From Cryptomeria japonica (Eukaryota > Streptophyta > Pinopsida > Cupressales > Cupressaceae): a stretch of 64,000 nt of DNA. Location: the NCBI RefSeq assembly GCF_030272615.1, contig NC_081412.1, positions 474,557,657 to 474,621,656 of the forward strand, in the 5' to 3' direction. Below are positions 34,170-45,694 of this stretch, in pieces. The position numbers and the translations under genes are program-made. Position 1 is the stretch's first letter, and each line of letters begins with the position of its first letter. The notes under the pieces are model-generated. The model was not told the origin of the DNA and searched no databases. It saw nothing but the letters and a program-made list of their open reading frames with translations.

Positions 34170-35964
34170 TTTTTTCTTGATTTGGCTTTGGATTTTACTA
34201 ACGCTAACCCTAAATTGTTTTCTGTCTACCTGAGATTTTCACAGCCTAACTGATCTTCTGTAGAACACCTGCCAAATAAATTTGTCAAATCAAACTCATG
34301 CATGTCAAAGAATTGAAAACAATATGACTACTAATGTGTTGGTTTTGCAATTTGCCTAAGGAGAATAGACCAAATATTGTGTATTCTTTAATTCATTTTT
34401 AGGAACTTAAATTGCTATTTGGTTAATGAACAAATCTGTCTTTTGTGTTTGAAGAAAAATCTAAGAGGTAGGAGAGTATGTTCTTGTCTACACAGATAAT
34501 AAGAAATACAGACCCTTGAAGCTTTTTCTAAGATTGAGATTTGTGTTCCTTTTAGTGGGCCTATCACAGTGGGAAAAAGTAATCACCCTATGAGAACGAC
34601 CCAAGTGAGTACAACTAAACCCAAGCATTCCAACTCACTATAATAAATAGGCCTTTCAGGATTAAAGTCTTAGAGGATGGAATTATTTGAGTTTTCTCTT
34701 TTGAGATCTTTCATATCGGGCATTTTGTAGGGCCTCGCAGTCTCAATCACGCTTGTGTGACTACAACTTGTTTCGGTACCCTGTCGGGCTATAGGCCTCA
34801 ATCGCGCTTGCATGACTTCAAGGGGTAGTTTTGAACAAAAATCCTTACTACAAACTTTAAAATAGCAGCTACCCAGTTCACCTCTTAAAGGGGGATAATC
34901 TTTGTGCAAGAGAGATAGTAACTCTCCCAAGATACTTGCCATTTCGTGCCCCCATTAGCATTTGGAGTCAGTTAATACGGCATTGAGAATCCATTGTGTG
35001 AGACTCAGCAATCATCTTTTGATTAGCTATTGGGTGTGTGCCTAAGTCTACAAGCAAAGGTTTTCTCTCTCAACCAACTTCCTTAGAATTAGCATGTTGT
35101 GTTTTAAATCACTTTGGATCTTACTTTTTTGTTGTGTTTTTTGTCCAAAGCTAAAGATTGAAACTCTACAAACTGAAAAAACTGAAAACAAATAAAAATA
35201 AATAAATCAAAATTCAGTGGTCAAAAACTCAATTTCCTCGTTAAAATTTTTCCTCTGGTCATAATTGTCGTACGAGCTTCCTAATTCATTGTCCGAGTCA
35301 TCTAAATTGTCGTACGAGTTACCTACATTGTCATCTGAGTCATCTAGTCTGTCGTTCTATCTTCTCCAAACTGTCATTCTGGTCTCTGAAGATTGTCATC
35401 TAGGCTTATAAACTCTATTGTACGAGTCACACTGGTTTGTGAAAAGTTGTCATCTAGTAAGCTTCAAATTATCGTTCGAGTATAGGTAGCAACTCGTACG
35501 AGTATTTGTCTTTATCATTTGAAAGTTACTAAATTGTCATCCAGGTTGTCATATTTTGTCATACGAAATTCTGATTCTGTTAGTCCAAAAGTCTATCTTT
35601 TTGTGTCCTTTTCATATTTTTCATACTTGCCTAATCAATCTGTAGTAAGCATAAATTTGGTCTTTTTAATCTCGAGCATAAACAACCTTGATAGTGTACC
35701 TCTGTCATTGTGTTGCACGACTTTGTTGATCATCTCCCAGCTAGTTCAAACAATCTCTTATCAAATTTATCAATCACTTATCGAATCACTTATCAAACTT
35801 AATCAACCTAGGTTGCTTAGATCACGTTTTATACAGGATAGATTGTTCCTGAAACCAAACTAGGTCTTAGTCACCTCTCTCAATCACTATGTTAAACATG
35901 TAACTAGCTCTAATTTGATCTTGACATCTGCATCACATCTAACTCTCAATCACGTCGGTTGTAA
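34170..35964 (+). other. 5' region of element T (LTR and/or leader, not delimited)
   Basis: Non-coding. It has a TATA-like ACTATAATAAATAGGC at about 34,637-34,652, two copies of a unit of about 25 bp with core CTCAATCxCGCTTG at 34,741-34,766 and 34,796-34,820, and a degenerate CGTACGAG repeat array at 35,262-35,575. No convincing primer binding site was found. Confidence 0.45.
35262..35575. repeat. Degenerate short tandem repeats around TTGTCGTACGAGT
   Basis: About a dozen imperfect units of 20-30 bp with the core TTGTC(G/A)T(A/T)C(G)AGTC. The best copies contain the palindrome CTCGTACGAG. Similar GTACGAGTAAA units occur in the intron of the antisense PMD gene at 55,150-55,340. Confidence 0.6.
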
Positions 35965-37587
35965 ATGCCTATTCAAACTAGGAGATCTTCTAAAAAGAAG
36001 AACAAGAAAAAGGAAGAGACACTAACATTGAAAACTAATCCATTTTTCCAAGAACAACCAATTTTTCACGAACATTTTGAACAACAAACTTTAGGCAAAC
36101 CTTCATCTTCAAACAAACCACTTTTGGATCAATCCTTATCTTCCAATATGTCTGAAAGAAGACAAGAAAAAGAGGTCGGTAAGCGTAAAGCTCATGATGA
36201 CCTTAGCATCTAGGCTAATGGCAGTGATTCTTTTTCCAGCGATTCTAAAGTTTCTAAACCCGGAGAAGATACAATAGTAAAATGTCAAAAGGAAAAAGAC
36301 TTCAGAATGATGATGAATATTATCATGGCCCGAGAAAAAGAAGAATACTTTCTAGAATTGGCCAAACAAGGAGCTAAACTCCCCCCTGATTACAATGTTG
36401 AAAGTATTATCACTAAAGAAGAAGATACTCCAATAGCATTGGTGACAAAAAAATTACAAGAACTACAAACTGAGATTAAGGAAATGAAGGACAAAGATAA
36501 ATCTCCTATGAAATATTCCTTGGATACGATTTGTCTGTTTCCTTCCAGAACATAAATTCCTAAGTTTGATAAATATGATGGAAAATCGGTTCCCCAATAC
36601 CATGTCCAATAATTTTGTGCCCTATGTATGGATTTCATGCACGAACAAACTTATCCCATGCAACTCTTTCCAAGAAGTTTAGGAGGACAAGCTATGGAAT
36701 GATTTTGAAGCCTGCCTGTAGGAATTAAATATTTTGAAGAACTGGTTGATTTACTTCTATAACTATCCTATAACATTCACCATCCACTCACAATGATTGA
36801 GCTTTGTAATACCAAACAGAAGATAGGAAAACCTTTTCTTACTTTCCTTCAGTGTTGGAGAAAAAGGTTCTCTAGATATTCACGACCCATTCCTGATTCT
36901 AAGAAAATGGACATCTTTGTCAATAATTTGATTCTTGAGTTGAAATATAATATCCAAGTGCAAGTATACCCTTCATTCAACAAAATGGTGGATAGTGCTC
37001 TCAAAATGGAAGACGTACTTGTAAGGAAAGCAGATATATCACTTTATAAAGATACACATTGAGGCTATAGTTCCAAAGAAAAGAACAAATATTGAAAGTA
37101 TGAAAAAGATAATAATAGAAATATTGTTAATAACAGAGTAGTTGATAATGTCAAAACAAAGTCAAAACCCATAGTATTCAATCTGACTAGCAAAACACAA
37201 GCCCTCAAAGCAGCTAAAAGCGCTACAGAAAACCCACCTAACAAATCAAACGAGTGGTTTAAAGAGAAATCTTGGGTTTCAAAACCTAAGCGTGATTTTA
37301 CTCCTCTAGGTGAATCTTATGAGTCAGCTTTTAAAACTCTATTGGCAATCGAACTGATCACATTGCCTGACAACTCTAAGCCATATGATCCTAAGGTCAA
37401 ACCTAAATGGAGGAGTGAAAATGAATATTGTGAATATCATCGAAACAAGGGTCATACAACAAATAACTACATGAAACTCAAACACGAAATTCATGACCTC
37501 ATCGATGTTGGCAAAATTGTTGTTGGAAATCATGCAACAATTGTTGATCACAAGGCTTTCAAAGATCCCTTACCTACTTGTGAGTAG
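35965..37587 (+). pseudogene. Tat-type Gag of element T
   Basis: It starts MPIQTRRSSKKKNKKKEE at 35,965. Capsid-like parts follow: EEYFLELAKQGAKLPPDYNV, IPKFDKYDGKSVPQYH, KIGKPFLTFLQCWRKRFSRY (36,793-37,062). The zinc-binding box near 37,420-37,460 reads CEYHRNKGHTTNNY, a Tat-type C-x2-H-x4-H box whose final Cys is Tyr. About six stops break it. Its role was to package element RNA. Confidence 0.75.
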
Positions 37588-38430
37588 GGTGATTCCTCAA
37601 AATACAAGGGAGATCCCAGAGTCAATTACAGCTATGCCAACAATGACAATGTGATCAAAATGATTGAATCTTCCCAATCTGAATATTGCAATGTGATCAT
37701 AGTCAAAGATAAGCAAAATAAAACGCAAACTACAAATGTCATAACCCATGCTCAAAAGAAGGTTACTCTCAAAGGAGATAGCTCTTCCTCCTCTGATCTA
37801 ACATCATCAAATCTGTTAATAGCGTCAAACCTACCAACTTCTTAAAAAAAACAACTAGATATGATCACAGCTAAATCTAAATAGTTGACTTCATCTTCTT
37901 TTGGTTATAGCATTGTTGAACAATTAAAATGAACTACCACTCGAATCTCCATATTTGAACTACTTAAAATCTCTTCTGCTCATAGAGAGATTCTAGACAA
38001 ATCTTTGCTCACTACTAACATCCCTAAAGACTTAGATTTGGGTCAGTTTCAATCTATGGTGGGTCACCTAACTTCACCTCACTACCTGTCCTTTACTGAA
38101 TAAGATGACAATTCACTAAATCATCAACATAACAAGTCATTGCATATTGACGCTATGATCCATAGGCACCGAGTCAAGTGTATTTTGATAGATGGAGGTG
38201 CTGGGTTGAATATTTGTACCTACAATTTAATAATACAATTGAGATTTTCTGATAATGTCATTGATCCAACAAAAAAAATAACAATCAAAGCTTATGATGA
38301 AGAAGAAAGAACATCTAAAGGTCTGGTACTATTTTTGATCTGGGTGGGACCTATAGAATGAGATGTTATTTGTCAGGTACTTGATCTTTCACTGTCATAC
38401 AACATCTAGTTCAGTAGACCATGGATTCAC
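37588..38430 (+). pseudogene. Aspartic protease region of element T
   Basis: 38,140-38,361 reads MHIDAMIHRHRVKCILIDGG followed by AGLNIC, with the catalytic Asp at about 38,191. It is the retropepsin-like active site with Gly-Ala in the variable places, as in Tat elements. The upstream part is a linker without recognised motifs. Confidence 0.72.
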
Positions 38431-38730
38431 GAAATGCAAGCAGTGTCATCTACTTACCATCAGTGTTTGAAATTTCCCTACAATGGCGTTGATGTCAGTG
38501 TTCCTGCAGATACAACCTACAACTGTAATGCTTTAAAGCAATGTGTTGATACCCTTGTTCCTCATAATAGAGAAGCCTCTATAGCTGAAAGTTTAGAAAC
38601 ATTGATGAAAGACTTGGAACATAAATTGAAAATCACAGGTACTGGCATAGATGGATACAAAATAGAACCTATACTCTCATTGATGTCTCTTCCACTATCA
38701 CCGAGATAGTCTGGAAAACCATCAGAGGCT

Positions 38731-39078
38731 ATGAAGCCCCAAAATTCTAATAAAAACATCATCTATGATGGTATTTTTGTACAGTCCTCTACTTCCCGTG
38801 TAGATGAAATAGAAGAGGCAAAAGTTATCAAATGGATTTTCAAAGAAGAAAGTGAAAATGGAGAAGGGCAACACAGTGATACTTTCCCTGAACAATATGA
38901 TCCAAGCTATAAGAGGATTCAATGCATGGGATATTCAGGTTCTGGTCCTTTGGGAAAGCACCAAGAAAGAATCATTGAACCTATCAAGTTACAAACTAAG
39001 TCTACAAATGATAAAACTAGACTTGACTACCATCTAGAAGTCACCAAATCAAAAACATACTTCTCATCAACAACCTAA
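38731..39078 (+). pseudogene. G-patch segment of element T polyprotein
   Basis: A 115-residue frame. At about residues 60-85 (38,908-38,985) it reads YKRIQCMGYSGSGPLGKHQ and then ERIIEPI. This fits the G-patch pattern (aromatic start, M-G-Y, G-x-G-x-L-G-K, basic/acidic tail). G-patch motifs bind RNA or helicases and are also known behind retroviral proteases. It lies between protease and RT, where a polyprotein linker is expected. Confidence 0.6.
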
Positions 39079-40649
39079 GTGGAAGAAAAAAATACTACCT
39101 CCAACATCACAAGAAGTAAATACTCAACAAGTTCAGGATGAGTATGAAAAAGAACAAGAATAACTGGCAATCAAGAGAGACAAAACAACTTGTAATCAAG
39201 GTCCAACTGTATCAGCAATCATACTACAAGATGTAGATGTTCAAGAAGACATGAGAGAATAGGTAGAAGGAATTAAAAACATGTTTGCATTGCTAAAAAT
39301 TCTTGTCACATATACGAGAAGAATGCAAGTAGAGGATTCAAAAATAGACTTGAATGAGTATGAATGGGGTCCAAATCCTCTCTTAGATACATCTCCTGAA
39401 GAACCTAATAATATCATAGATGAAGCACAGGAAATAATACACTTGAAGCTACAAAAGGAAATAGAGGAAATCAGACTAAAAAGACAAGAAGATTATGAAC
39501 AACTACTAAAATAAGGAAAAGAATGGGAAATTCCTTCAGCTACTATATCTCCCTCTAATGAGATAGAGAAAATTAGATATGGGACTACAAATGAAGAACT
39601 AGAGGCTAGAGAAGCAGGACCAGTCATTAGCCCAGAGGAAGCTGAATGGGAAAGACGATAGGGACTAATAGAGTCATCAAGGTTATGTCAATAGGTATGT
39701 CAACTACAAGTGATCATTGAACCAAATCATGAAGGAACTTGCAACATCAAAGATGTTGATATTGATACTATGCATGCTTTCACTAAGCCACTTGAAGAGG
39801 AGTGAGAGGCTTCATCTTCTGACTCTGATCACTCTAAAATAAGATCTATTTATGACATTACTTATTCGACAACAAACTATGAATACTTTGTCATGAATGT
39901 CGAGACTCTATCTAAAAATCTTGCTATTGTTGAACCATATTATAGAGTCCAGTCTAAAGTAGAGGATGGTGCTAGTGGTAGGTCTATTGGGTTAGGTCCC
40001 CTAAATACTAACATAAAATTCAATAATCATGTTCTAACTCTTCCTGGTCTCGAGACACTTATGCAAGGTAGTCTTCTAGAACTCAACTTGTCAGTCCAAG
40101 GTTGTGATAACAATAGCATGAATTCCCTTGAACCTATTAAATCTTTATCCCTGGTACATCCTGAGCTTATTGACTATACTTTCCAAGATCAACCCTTGAA
40201 TATCCCTACCTTTGCCAATAACTATACATTACCCTATTATCTTAGTGCAGTCAAACAAATGGGCTCTTTCACCAGTGAACAAAGTGAGAACATGACAACA
40301 AAAGATGTCAATTATCTTAGTCTCAAAAATCAAAAAAAGAAAAAAAAAATGTTCTGATGGCGAAAACCACATTGTGGTGGTGTCAGAATAAAAAATAGTA
40401 AAAATAAAGGATGTACCTAACGGTGAAAACCTCCTTGAGGCACCTGAAGGTGAGATACTTGATATTTTACCTGATCACTTTCAAGAGAGATCATCAATGC
40501 TGATTGAACCTACACAACTAGTAAAAATTGGAATAGAAGAATCTTAGCTTACCATACATGTAGCTCAATCCTTATCAACAGAAGAACTGAAAGAATTTGC
40601 TGATTTCTTCACGGGAAAAAAGATCAATTTTGCATGGACATATGCTAAT
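39079..40649 (+). pseudogene. Linker between G-patch and RT of element T
   Basis: Readable acidic coding stretches occur (39,281-39,514 with EWGPNPLLDTSPEEP; 39,893-40,357 with PYYRVQSKVEDG), interrupted by stops. A Lys-rich run encoded by AAA repeats lies at about 40,330-40,350. There is no recognisable domain. ELKEFADFFTGKKINFAW near 40,590 leads into the RT. Confidence 0.5.
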
Positions 40650-41464
40650 ATGTCAGGTGTGGATCCTGACCTCATCATGCATAATCTTTCTATCATTCTC
40701 AGAGTTAAATATGTTAAGCAAAAACTCCAAAAAATGCATCCTCATGCTGCATTACTTGTTAAGGCTGAGCTAGAAAAATTACTAAAAGTTGGAATCATCA
40801 AAGAAATTGATTATTCCAAGTGGATATATCTAATATTGTACCTATTTCCAAACCTGACAAATCAATACGTGTTTGCACAGATTTTAGAGATCTAAACAAA
40901 GCATGTCCAAAAGATGATTTTCCACTGCCCAACATAGACATGATAGTGGACATGACTGCTGGTTATGAAATGTACTCTCTGATAGATTGTTTTTATGGAG
41001 ACAATCAGATTAAAATTGCACCTGAGGATCAAGAGAAAAAAGTGTTCACCTATGCATGGGAATCTTTTTGCTGGATTGTAATGCCCTTCGACTTAAAGAA
41101 TGCAAACACCAGTTATCAAAGAGCTGTAACAACAATTTTTCATGATATGATGCACAAAAACATGGAGGACTATGTCAGTGATACTCTACTCAAATCTACG
41201 AAAAGAACAACACATCTCTCAGAGTTGGGTCCAATCTTAGACAGGATAGATAAATTTAAACTCAGATTAAATCCCAAGAAATATGCATTTGGAGTCACAT
41301 CTAGAAAGCTCCTAGGATACATTATTTTAGTGAAAGGAATTGAAGTGGACCCAGAAAAAGTTAAAGCTATCATGGACATGCCACCTCCAAAGAATGTCAG
41401 TCAAATGAGGACTCTACAAGGGCGGCTCCAATTAATGACGTTTCATCTCTCAACTCGCAGATAA
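40650..41464 (+). pseudogene. Tat reverse transcriptase of element T
   Basis: HAALLVKAELEKLLKVGIIK (frame at 40,650), then after a frame change VPISKPDKSIRVCTDFRDLN, ACPKDDFPLPNID, MYSLIDCFYGDNQIKIAP, and EDYVSDTLLKS. The catalytic YVDD reads YVSD, so one essential Asp is replaced by Ser. The tail reads FKLRLNPKKYAFGVTSRKLL, GYIILVKGIEVDPEKVKAI. The enzyme is inactive. Confidence 0.85.
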
Positions 41465-41990
41465 AGCTCAACCATTCACAAATGCTTTATGGAAAGTAGT
41501 TACCTACAATTGGGATGAAGACTGTGAACGACATCTAAAGAAAATCAAGGAAGATCTTTCTAATCCACCTATCTTAATGCCACCGATTCAAAACAAACCC
41601 TTGATACTCTACATATCAGCTACTGATACATCACTGGGGGCACTTTTGGCTCAACGGGATGAGAATAAAAAGAAAAGATCTATATATTATATCAGTCAGA
41701 CGTTGGTGTCCTATGAGATGAACTATACTATTATTAAGAAAGCGTGTTTGGCATTGGTCTTCACATCATAGAAATTAAGACATTACATGCTCGCACATTC
41801 TATCAAACTGGTGGCTAAGATAGATCCACTCAAATATCTTCTCAACAAGGCAACGCTTACAGGGAGATTGGCTAAGTGGGTTATGATACAAAATATGACA
41901 TTGAATATATAGAACGCAAAGCTATCAAGGGACAAGTCATCGCAGATCAACTTGTTGATGCTCCGCTTGAAGACAATCAACCTTTGCACA
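41465..41990 (+). pseudogene. RNase H (gypsy type) of element T
   Basis: ILYISATDTSLGALLAQRDE, RSIYYISQTLVSYEMNYT, then after a stop KLRHYMLAHSIKLVAKIDPL and LTGRLAKWVMI. The order and motifs match the first RNase H of Tat elements. Confidence 0.78.
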
Positions 41991-42035
41991 TATAATTTCC
42001 AGATGAATCCATAATTCAGCTTACTCAGCGATCCT

Positions 42036-42425
42036 AGAAAATGTTCTTTCATGGGTCTTTTAATCAACAAGGTTCTAGTGTTGGAATTATTTTTATCACT
42101 CCTCAAAGATACTCAATCCCAAAGGTGTACAAGATCCTCTTTCCTTGTACAAATAATATTGCAGAATATGAAGTCTTGGTAAATGGCATCAAGCTAGCTA
42201 TTAAATAGAAAGTGGTTGAGTTATACATCTATGGTGACTCTCAGCTAATAATCAACTAGATCAATGATATATATCAAACTCAAGAAGAAAAACGGATTGC
42301 CTACAAAAGAATGGTTGATGAATTTAATAAATAATTTACCTTTGTATCATTTCAGCAGATTCCCAGATCAGCAAACAGAGCAACCGATGTTATGGCTACA
42401 TTGACATCTATACCACAACTACAAT
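42036..42425 (+). pseudogene. Second, archaeal-type RNase H of element T
   Basis: KMFFHGSFNQQGSSVGIIF stands where Tat elements have FDGS, so the first catalytic Asp is His. NNIAEYEVLVNGIKLAI and LYIYGDSQLI keep the other acidic residues. The tail is VSFQQIPRSANRATDVMATL. A second RNase H of this kind is a hallmark of the Tat lineage. Confidence 0.78.
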
Positions 42426-42445
42426 AATTTGAGTATCACTATGAA

Positions 42446-43094
42446 TTGCTAGTGGAAGAGCTTCATTATCTTGCTTATGATTCTCCTGAGTCCCAGATGG
42501 TTTGTTCTCTCATTGGACATGACTCATCTCACTATAGTCATAACTACTCTTACTTACGTAACCAAACTATCCCTAATAACCTTACCCATAATGAGAAAAG
42601 AAACTTGATCCGAAATGCTTCACAGTATGTCATCATTGCTAACAATTTGTATAGGAAAGGTTTGGATAGTACTTTTCTTAGGTGTCTAGAACCTGAAGAT
42701 TCCCAACATGCATTATCTGAAGTCCATGAAGGTATTTGCAGATCTCACTCAAACGGTCTAACTTTAGCTTGGAAACTGCTAAGGGTTGGCTACTATTGGC
42801 CAGATATGGAAAAAGATGCTATAAAATTTGCTAAAACTTATGAGAAATATCAGCTACATGGGCATCTCATACATGCTCTAGCAAGATAGCTAATACCTTT
42901 TATCACACATTGGCCTTTTCAGCAATGGGCATTTGATCTCGTCGGCCAAATCTATCCTGAATCCTCTAATTGACACAAGTTTATCATAACTACAACTGAA
43001 TACTTCACCAGGTGGGTTGAAGTAGTTTTGCTAATCAAAGCAACCAAAAAACAAGTAGCTATGTTCATTCTTAACTATATCATCTACAGGTATG
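42446..43094 (+). pseudogene. Integrase of element T, N-terminal half
   Basis: ASQYVIIANNLYRKGLDSTF, VHEGICRSHSNGLTLAWKLL, GYYWPDMEKDAIKFAKTYEK (HHCC part with both Cys of the second pair changed to Tyr), then QQWAFDLVGQIYP and ITTTEYFTRWVEVV around the first catalytic Asp. It breaks at the GTATG insertion site of element H and resumes at 50,810. Confidence 0.8.
43090..43094. other. Target-site duplication of element H, left copy
   Basis: GTATG before TGATAGTTTTG, repeated exactly at 50,810-50,814. Confidence 0.92.
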
Positions 43095-44627
43095 TGATAG
43101 TTTTGATACTTAAAGATAAGTACAGATGCCAAGCTAATAAGATGAGAGGGGGGGGGTGAATCATACAAATTTAATCTTCCATAAAAACATTAGATTCAAC
43201 CTCGGTAACATATACTTCAGTAATATAACCAAAACTGCTAAACATGCAAACTCAAAAGCATATAAACATCATAACACTCATAACACCAGATTTAACGTGG
43301 AAACCCAAATAGGGAAAAACCACTATGGGATTTCGGACCCACTAAAAAATATACTCTTCTAGAATATGCTCGGTTAAAAGCAAATCCTGTTAAAGATTAC
43401 AAACACATTGCTAGATGTGACCTGGTTAAGGGATTTCCCTCAGATCTGTTAGGATCTTCACCTTGTTAGAAGTGACCTTGTTAAAGGATTTCAAACACTC
43501 AATCAGAATGTCACCTTGCTAGAGGGTTTTACAAATAAGACTGTTAAGTCCACTCGGTTAAGATATTTTATGCCACTTCACAAAATAACAGTAATAAAAA
43601 TCTATCTGCAACTTCACATCTAAAATGCTAAAGCAGATTCTTATTTGCTCAATACAATATAGACATAGAACTAATATTGTCCATCTGCTGGGCTCTATAC
43701 TCTGTTATTCAAAATAGGTCTTCAAGCTTCTGTGCTCGGTAATCACTATGTAGCATCCTTGTGCATGCACTTGCCCGCATGCATTGTTTATCAACAATTC
43801 CCTATTTATAAACAATTCGCCAACCACTTAATCTCCTTGATCACATTTCCCATGATCAATCATAGCCATCAAATCTTCAAACTTTGTCCAGGTTCAATGT
43901 ATCCTTCGATCTAAAAATGTTTTACCCTGCCTTGGAACCTGCATACATTTCTTGGAACTTGTGCTAGGGTATTGTGGTTCAATCTAAGCTGTAGATCTTC
44001 CTGTCGATTTTCACTTGCCATAGATTCTTTAACAAACTTCATTCACGGCATACCAATCATTTAATCATAGCCAGCTCATCAACTTCCTTCATTAAATAAT
44101 GCATGTAATCATTTAATGTATTCTGTTATTACTCGTTTGAAACTTGGTAATACTAAACTTCACTCGGTAGACATTCTGCCTTCATTAACCGATAGTGATA
44201 ACCTTAGGGTTTACAGACTAGGTTCCTTAGGGTTTACTGACTAGGTTCTTTGCTTGGTAACATAGTATAGTATTAACCTTTCAATCAATAACATATGTAG
44301 GATATCAAAACAATCTAATCATCATGATCTCATCATTGTCTAACTCGGTAATAGTTTCCCATTGAATAACTTATTTCTCCCCTTATTCATCATATTCTAT
44401 CTGTGTCTTTTATCGACATCTTTATACTCATCAAATCATACTTCTTAAGATATAGCAACATCATACTGAATTAGAAAATCAATTTCTTGACATCAATGAC
44501 AAAATAATAATATTAAGACAGTAAACATCCTTAATCAGTTTTATCCATAATCATCAACAACCTTCTCAATATCCTTATTGAAATGCCAATAATCTCCCCT
44601 TGTCTGTTATAATGCCAAATGCCAACA
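43095..44627 (-). repeat. 3' LTR of element H
   Basis: TGATAGTTTTGATAC..ATGCCAACA in plus reading, 1,533 bp. It contains GAGAGGGGGGGGGTGAATCA near 43,144-43,163 and repeated phrases of the type CCTTGTTAAAGGATTT (about 43,370-43,570). Confidence 0.92.
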
Positions 44628-44642
44628 ATCTCCCACTTTGGC
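44628..44642 (-). promoter_or_regulatory. Polypurine tract of element H
   Basis: The minus strand reads GCCAAAGTGGGAGAT directly before the LTR start TGTTGGC. Confidence 0.87.
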
Positions 44643-45025
44643 ATTGATGGCAAAACCAATTGATTTGACCTAATTGATTTGGATTGCTGTGAGATTTTGA
44701 AATGCTGAAATGCTCTCCTCCTATCATCAGAATTCTCCCCCATGCATTAGTCTTCTCCTCTTCTTCAATCTTCTCCCCCTTTGACAACAATGCCAAAAAG
44801 TAAAGAACTAAAACATAATTTCTTCTTGTATGAAGTGATTTCCTGTTGTTATGTGTCAACTTAGTCTCGGTTAGAGCATTTATGTCTTCAATTCTTGTTC
44901 CCTATATTATTTCCTGTATTTTTTCTTGCACACCTTTAGAAAACATCCTAAAGTGTGTAAATTAGCATCAACTCCTAAAAAGATATTCTATAGAGTCATC
45001 GAATTGATGCTTTCACCGAACTTGG

Positions 45026-45694
45026 TCACTGAGTAGAAGATAGGGGTAGGACACCTAACTTACTTCTAAGATACTCAAAAGTGTCCCTTGGCAGTGGCTT
45101 GGTGAAGATATCTACTATTTGTTCCTTTGTGCTAACATACTCCAACACCACTTTCTTCTCTTGAGCTTCTTCTATAAGATAATGATATTTGATAGAGATG
45201 TGTTTTGTCTTAGAGTGCATAACATGATTCTTTAAAATGTTAATGGCACTGGTATTGTCACAAAATATATTTACTGGCTCAGTAACTTTCTCATTTATAC
45301 CTTCCAATAGTTGTTTGATCCATGCTATGTTGGTACAGTTCAACGTTGCAGCAACGTATTTAGCTTCTGTTGTTGATTGTGAAACACATCCTTGTTTCTT
45401 GCTAAGCCAACTCACTAGTCTTTCTCCTAAAAAGAAAGCTCCTCCACTTGTGCTTTTTCTATCATCAATGTTGCCTGCCTAATCAGCATCAGTATAAAAT
45501 TTTAAATCAAAGTCATTTCTTTTCTGATATACTAAGCCATAATCTTCAGTGCCTTTCAAGTATCTAAAAATTATCTTGATTGTTGTCATGTGTGTTTCCT
45601 TAGGATCTGCAGAGAATCTTGCAACTATACCTACTGCATGTGCTATGTCTGGCCTCTTGTGAACAACATATTGCAACTTTCCAATCATGGATCA
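45026..45694 (-). pseudogene. Ty1/copia RNase H of element H
   Basis: 45,479-45,688 gives MIGKLQYVVHKRPDIAHAVG and LKFYTDAD. After one stop, where the family has DADWAG, 45,026-45,415 gives SWLSKKQGCVSQSTTEAKYV, IFCDNTSAINILKNHVMHSK, TKHISIKYHYL and VSTKEQIVDIFTKPL. One Glu of the usual TEAEY is Lys. Two stops near 45,690 separate it from the RT. Confidence 0.88.

Noticed and set aside
34170-35964. Complete 5' LTR of element T
   Set aside because: No matching sequence was found at 52,125-57,545 and no clear PBS follows, so the boundaries cannot be supported.
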